Shown here: positions 62,521 to 64,000 of the stretch, piece after piece
Layout of the letters: every line of letters begins with the position of its first letter
How positions within the stretch are numbered: the first letter of the stretch is position 1
Translations under genes and position numbers: made by a program
Notes under the pieces: generated by a model
Seen by the model: the letters and a program-made list of their open reading frames with translations, nothing else
Database searches by the model: none
Told to the model about the DNA's origin: nothing
Source: Eonycteris spelaea
Taxonomy: Eukaryota; Chordata; Mammalia; Chiroptera; Pteropodidae
DNA: 64,000 bases
NCBI GenBank assembly: GCA_003508835.1
Contig: PUFA01000027.1
Coordinates: 1,984,001-2,048,000, forward strand
Direction: 5' to 3'

Positions 62521-64000
62521 ATACCTCTGGTTGCAGTTAATTATAGTACATTGTTACTCGTGTAGTGATGGTTAAGTACAGACCACGTTGGCAACACATG
62601 GACTTCTTCCTAACCCATCTCGATATCACAGCAGGGTCACTGGAAAAACTAGTGTCTCAGCTGAGGCCTGAAAAATGAGTATCCCAGCAAGAGGAGCAGG
62701 GAGAATTGCTGGAAGATCTTCTCTGAGGCCTTAAGTTCTCTTCAATGCAGGGCTATTTTATTACTCTTAAACCTCTGTATAATCAGCACCAAGCACATGA
62801 TCGACTCTGCAAACACAATTGATGATGAAGTTTTGAGTACTATATACTGTATTCATATAACATTTTTTATGACTTCTGCGGACAACACTAGTGCTTACCA
62901 ATGACTCTGCATATTACATCGATGTCATTCCTGTAGCTCACGTGGGTGGAAGGGAGGTGTCACCACTCTTAGTGTCCCAGTGCAGAACCATGTGAGGAGA
63001 GCTGAGGGAGAAAGTGGCCGCACGTAGAATAACACTCACATAAGCACTCCTGAGCCTTATCGCCTTCCTTCCCAAGTCACTACCCTCCGCGTACTCATGT
63101 TTCCTTAGTTCCTTTTTTTGTGCTGCTCCACTGCACAGTGAAAGAATGGGTTTGGAGCACGAATTAAAGCAAACCCTTATTTTATTGGCTTGCTGTTTCT
63201 TTCAAGGGCACTGTTCCCCCACTGTAAAAGTCAGAGAGTATTCAGGTAGCCCCAGGTGTTACAAGTTACATCCTTATTTCCTTTCGCTCTTACTTTCAGA
63301 TGCCAGCAGAAGAAGTAGGTGTAGGTGTGTGTGTGGGTATGTGCGGGTGTATAGGACATTGTGATTATATAAATACATGTGCATGTAATTAGATACATGC
63401 ATATAATTATGTTAAAGTTATATATATGATTATATATCCTTAGAGTACTTAACAGAGGGGGCTTCTTTAAGATTTTAAACATATGTACAGGATTCTTAGT
63501 GTCTTGTTAGAAAGTATTTTCCCAGCCTGACCCAGCAAAAGGCTTATATATCAATTCTTGAATTCTGACCTTTTTGTTTGCCTATCAGTTTGGATGGGAA
63601 TTTCCAGAAGGGTTTAGCTGTAGAATAACATCCAGGTGACTAACCATAAATAATGTATATTGAGTGCTTAGCTTAGTACCCAGCAAGTTATAAATGGTGA
63701 ACAAATTTTAAGCATTATTATTTCTATATCAAGGAATAAGAATGACTCCCCAGAATTGTTTTCTCCATGGTTATTATTTATTTGATTTTCTGCTGCCCTA
63801 ATCCCATTGTTTCCTTAGTAGATGACAAAACAAAACTTGAATATGCTAAAGAAATAAATACACATTGGGAATTGGTAGATTGCTGATAGAAAGAAGGACA
63901 TGATGTGCTTAAGACTATTCCCAGATTTTTGATGCTCAGGCTAGTGATTTGTATGTGTATGCATCTTCCTGGCATTTTTCTCCCTGGCATTTTATAATTT
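62521..64000 (+). other. CASD1: CASD1 intron 16 to the window edge
   Basis: There is a short imperfect TG tract at about 63320-63352. No further exon was found; the next CASD1 exon (expected to start ILAFIL or similar) is not present. Confidence 0.6.

Noticed and set aside
1..64000. CRISPR arrays, tRNA/rRNA genes, operons or a novel multi-gene system
   Set aside because: No regularly spaced repeats, no cloverleaf or rRNA signatures, and no clustered intact frames. The window is ordinary mammalian intergenic and intronic DNA around one known gene.

Overview
This window is a piece of a placental mammal nuclear genome. It is AT-rich and intron-rich, with one CpG island and many decayed MIR, L2, L1 and DNA-transposon copies. 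No Alu or rodent B1/B2 elements were seen. The L1 fragments resemble those I associate with laurasiatherians, perhaps a bat, but that species guess is weak and rests on memory.

The only protein-coding gene I can support is CASD1, the Golgi sialate O-acetyltransferase, on the + strand. Sixteen coding exons were placed by hand between 21394 and 61627. Every junction keeps the frame, and together they encode residues 1 to 678 of a protein of about 797 residues. The last part, about 119 residues, lies beyond the right edge. The catalytic triad of the luminal SGNH domain (Ser94, Asp270, His273) is intact. The start of the polytopic Cas1p-like membrane domain is also present.

Layout. Positions 1 to about 20.9 kb are upstream intergenic DNA. 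In human the neighbour on this side is COL1A2, but none of it is visible here. This part holds a Tc1/mariner-type miniature element (3091-3596), a purine-rich microsatellite, a young-looking antisense solo LTR (9825-10236), a second DNA-transposon relic (about 10514-11043), MIRs and L1 3' ends. From about 20.93 to 22.0 kb is the CpG-island promoter with exon 1. There a YY1-type motif overlaps the start codon, and a short upstream ORF overlaps the start out of frame. From 22 to 64 kb are the introns and exons of CASD1. Sense L1 sequence fills much of intron 3, ancient repeats lie in introns 4 and 5, and an antisense, internally deleted L1 lies in intron 15 close to exon 16. The window ends inside intron 16.

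I found no RNA gene, CRISPR array or new multi-gene system. The items most worth checking are the start-codon architecture of CASD1, the frame-neutral exons 4 to 6 with a weak exon 5 donor, and the CpG-rich solo LTR.
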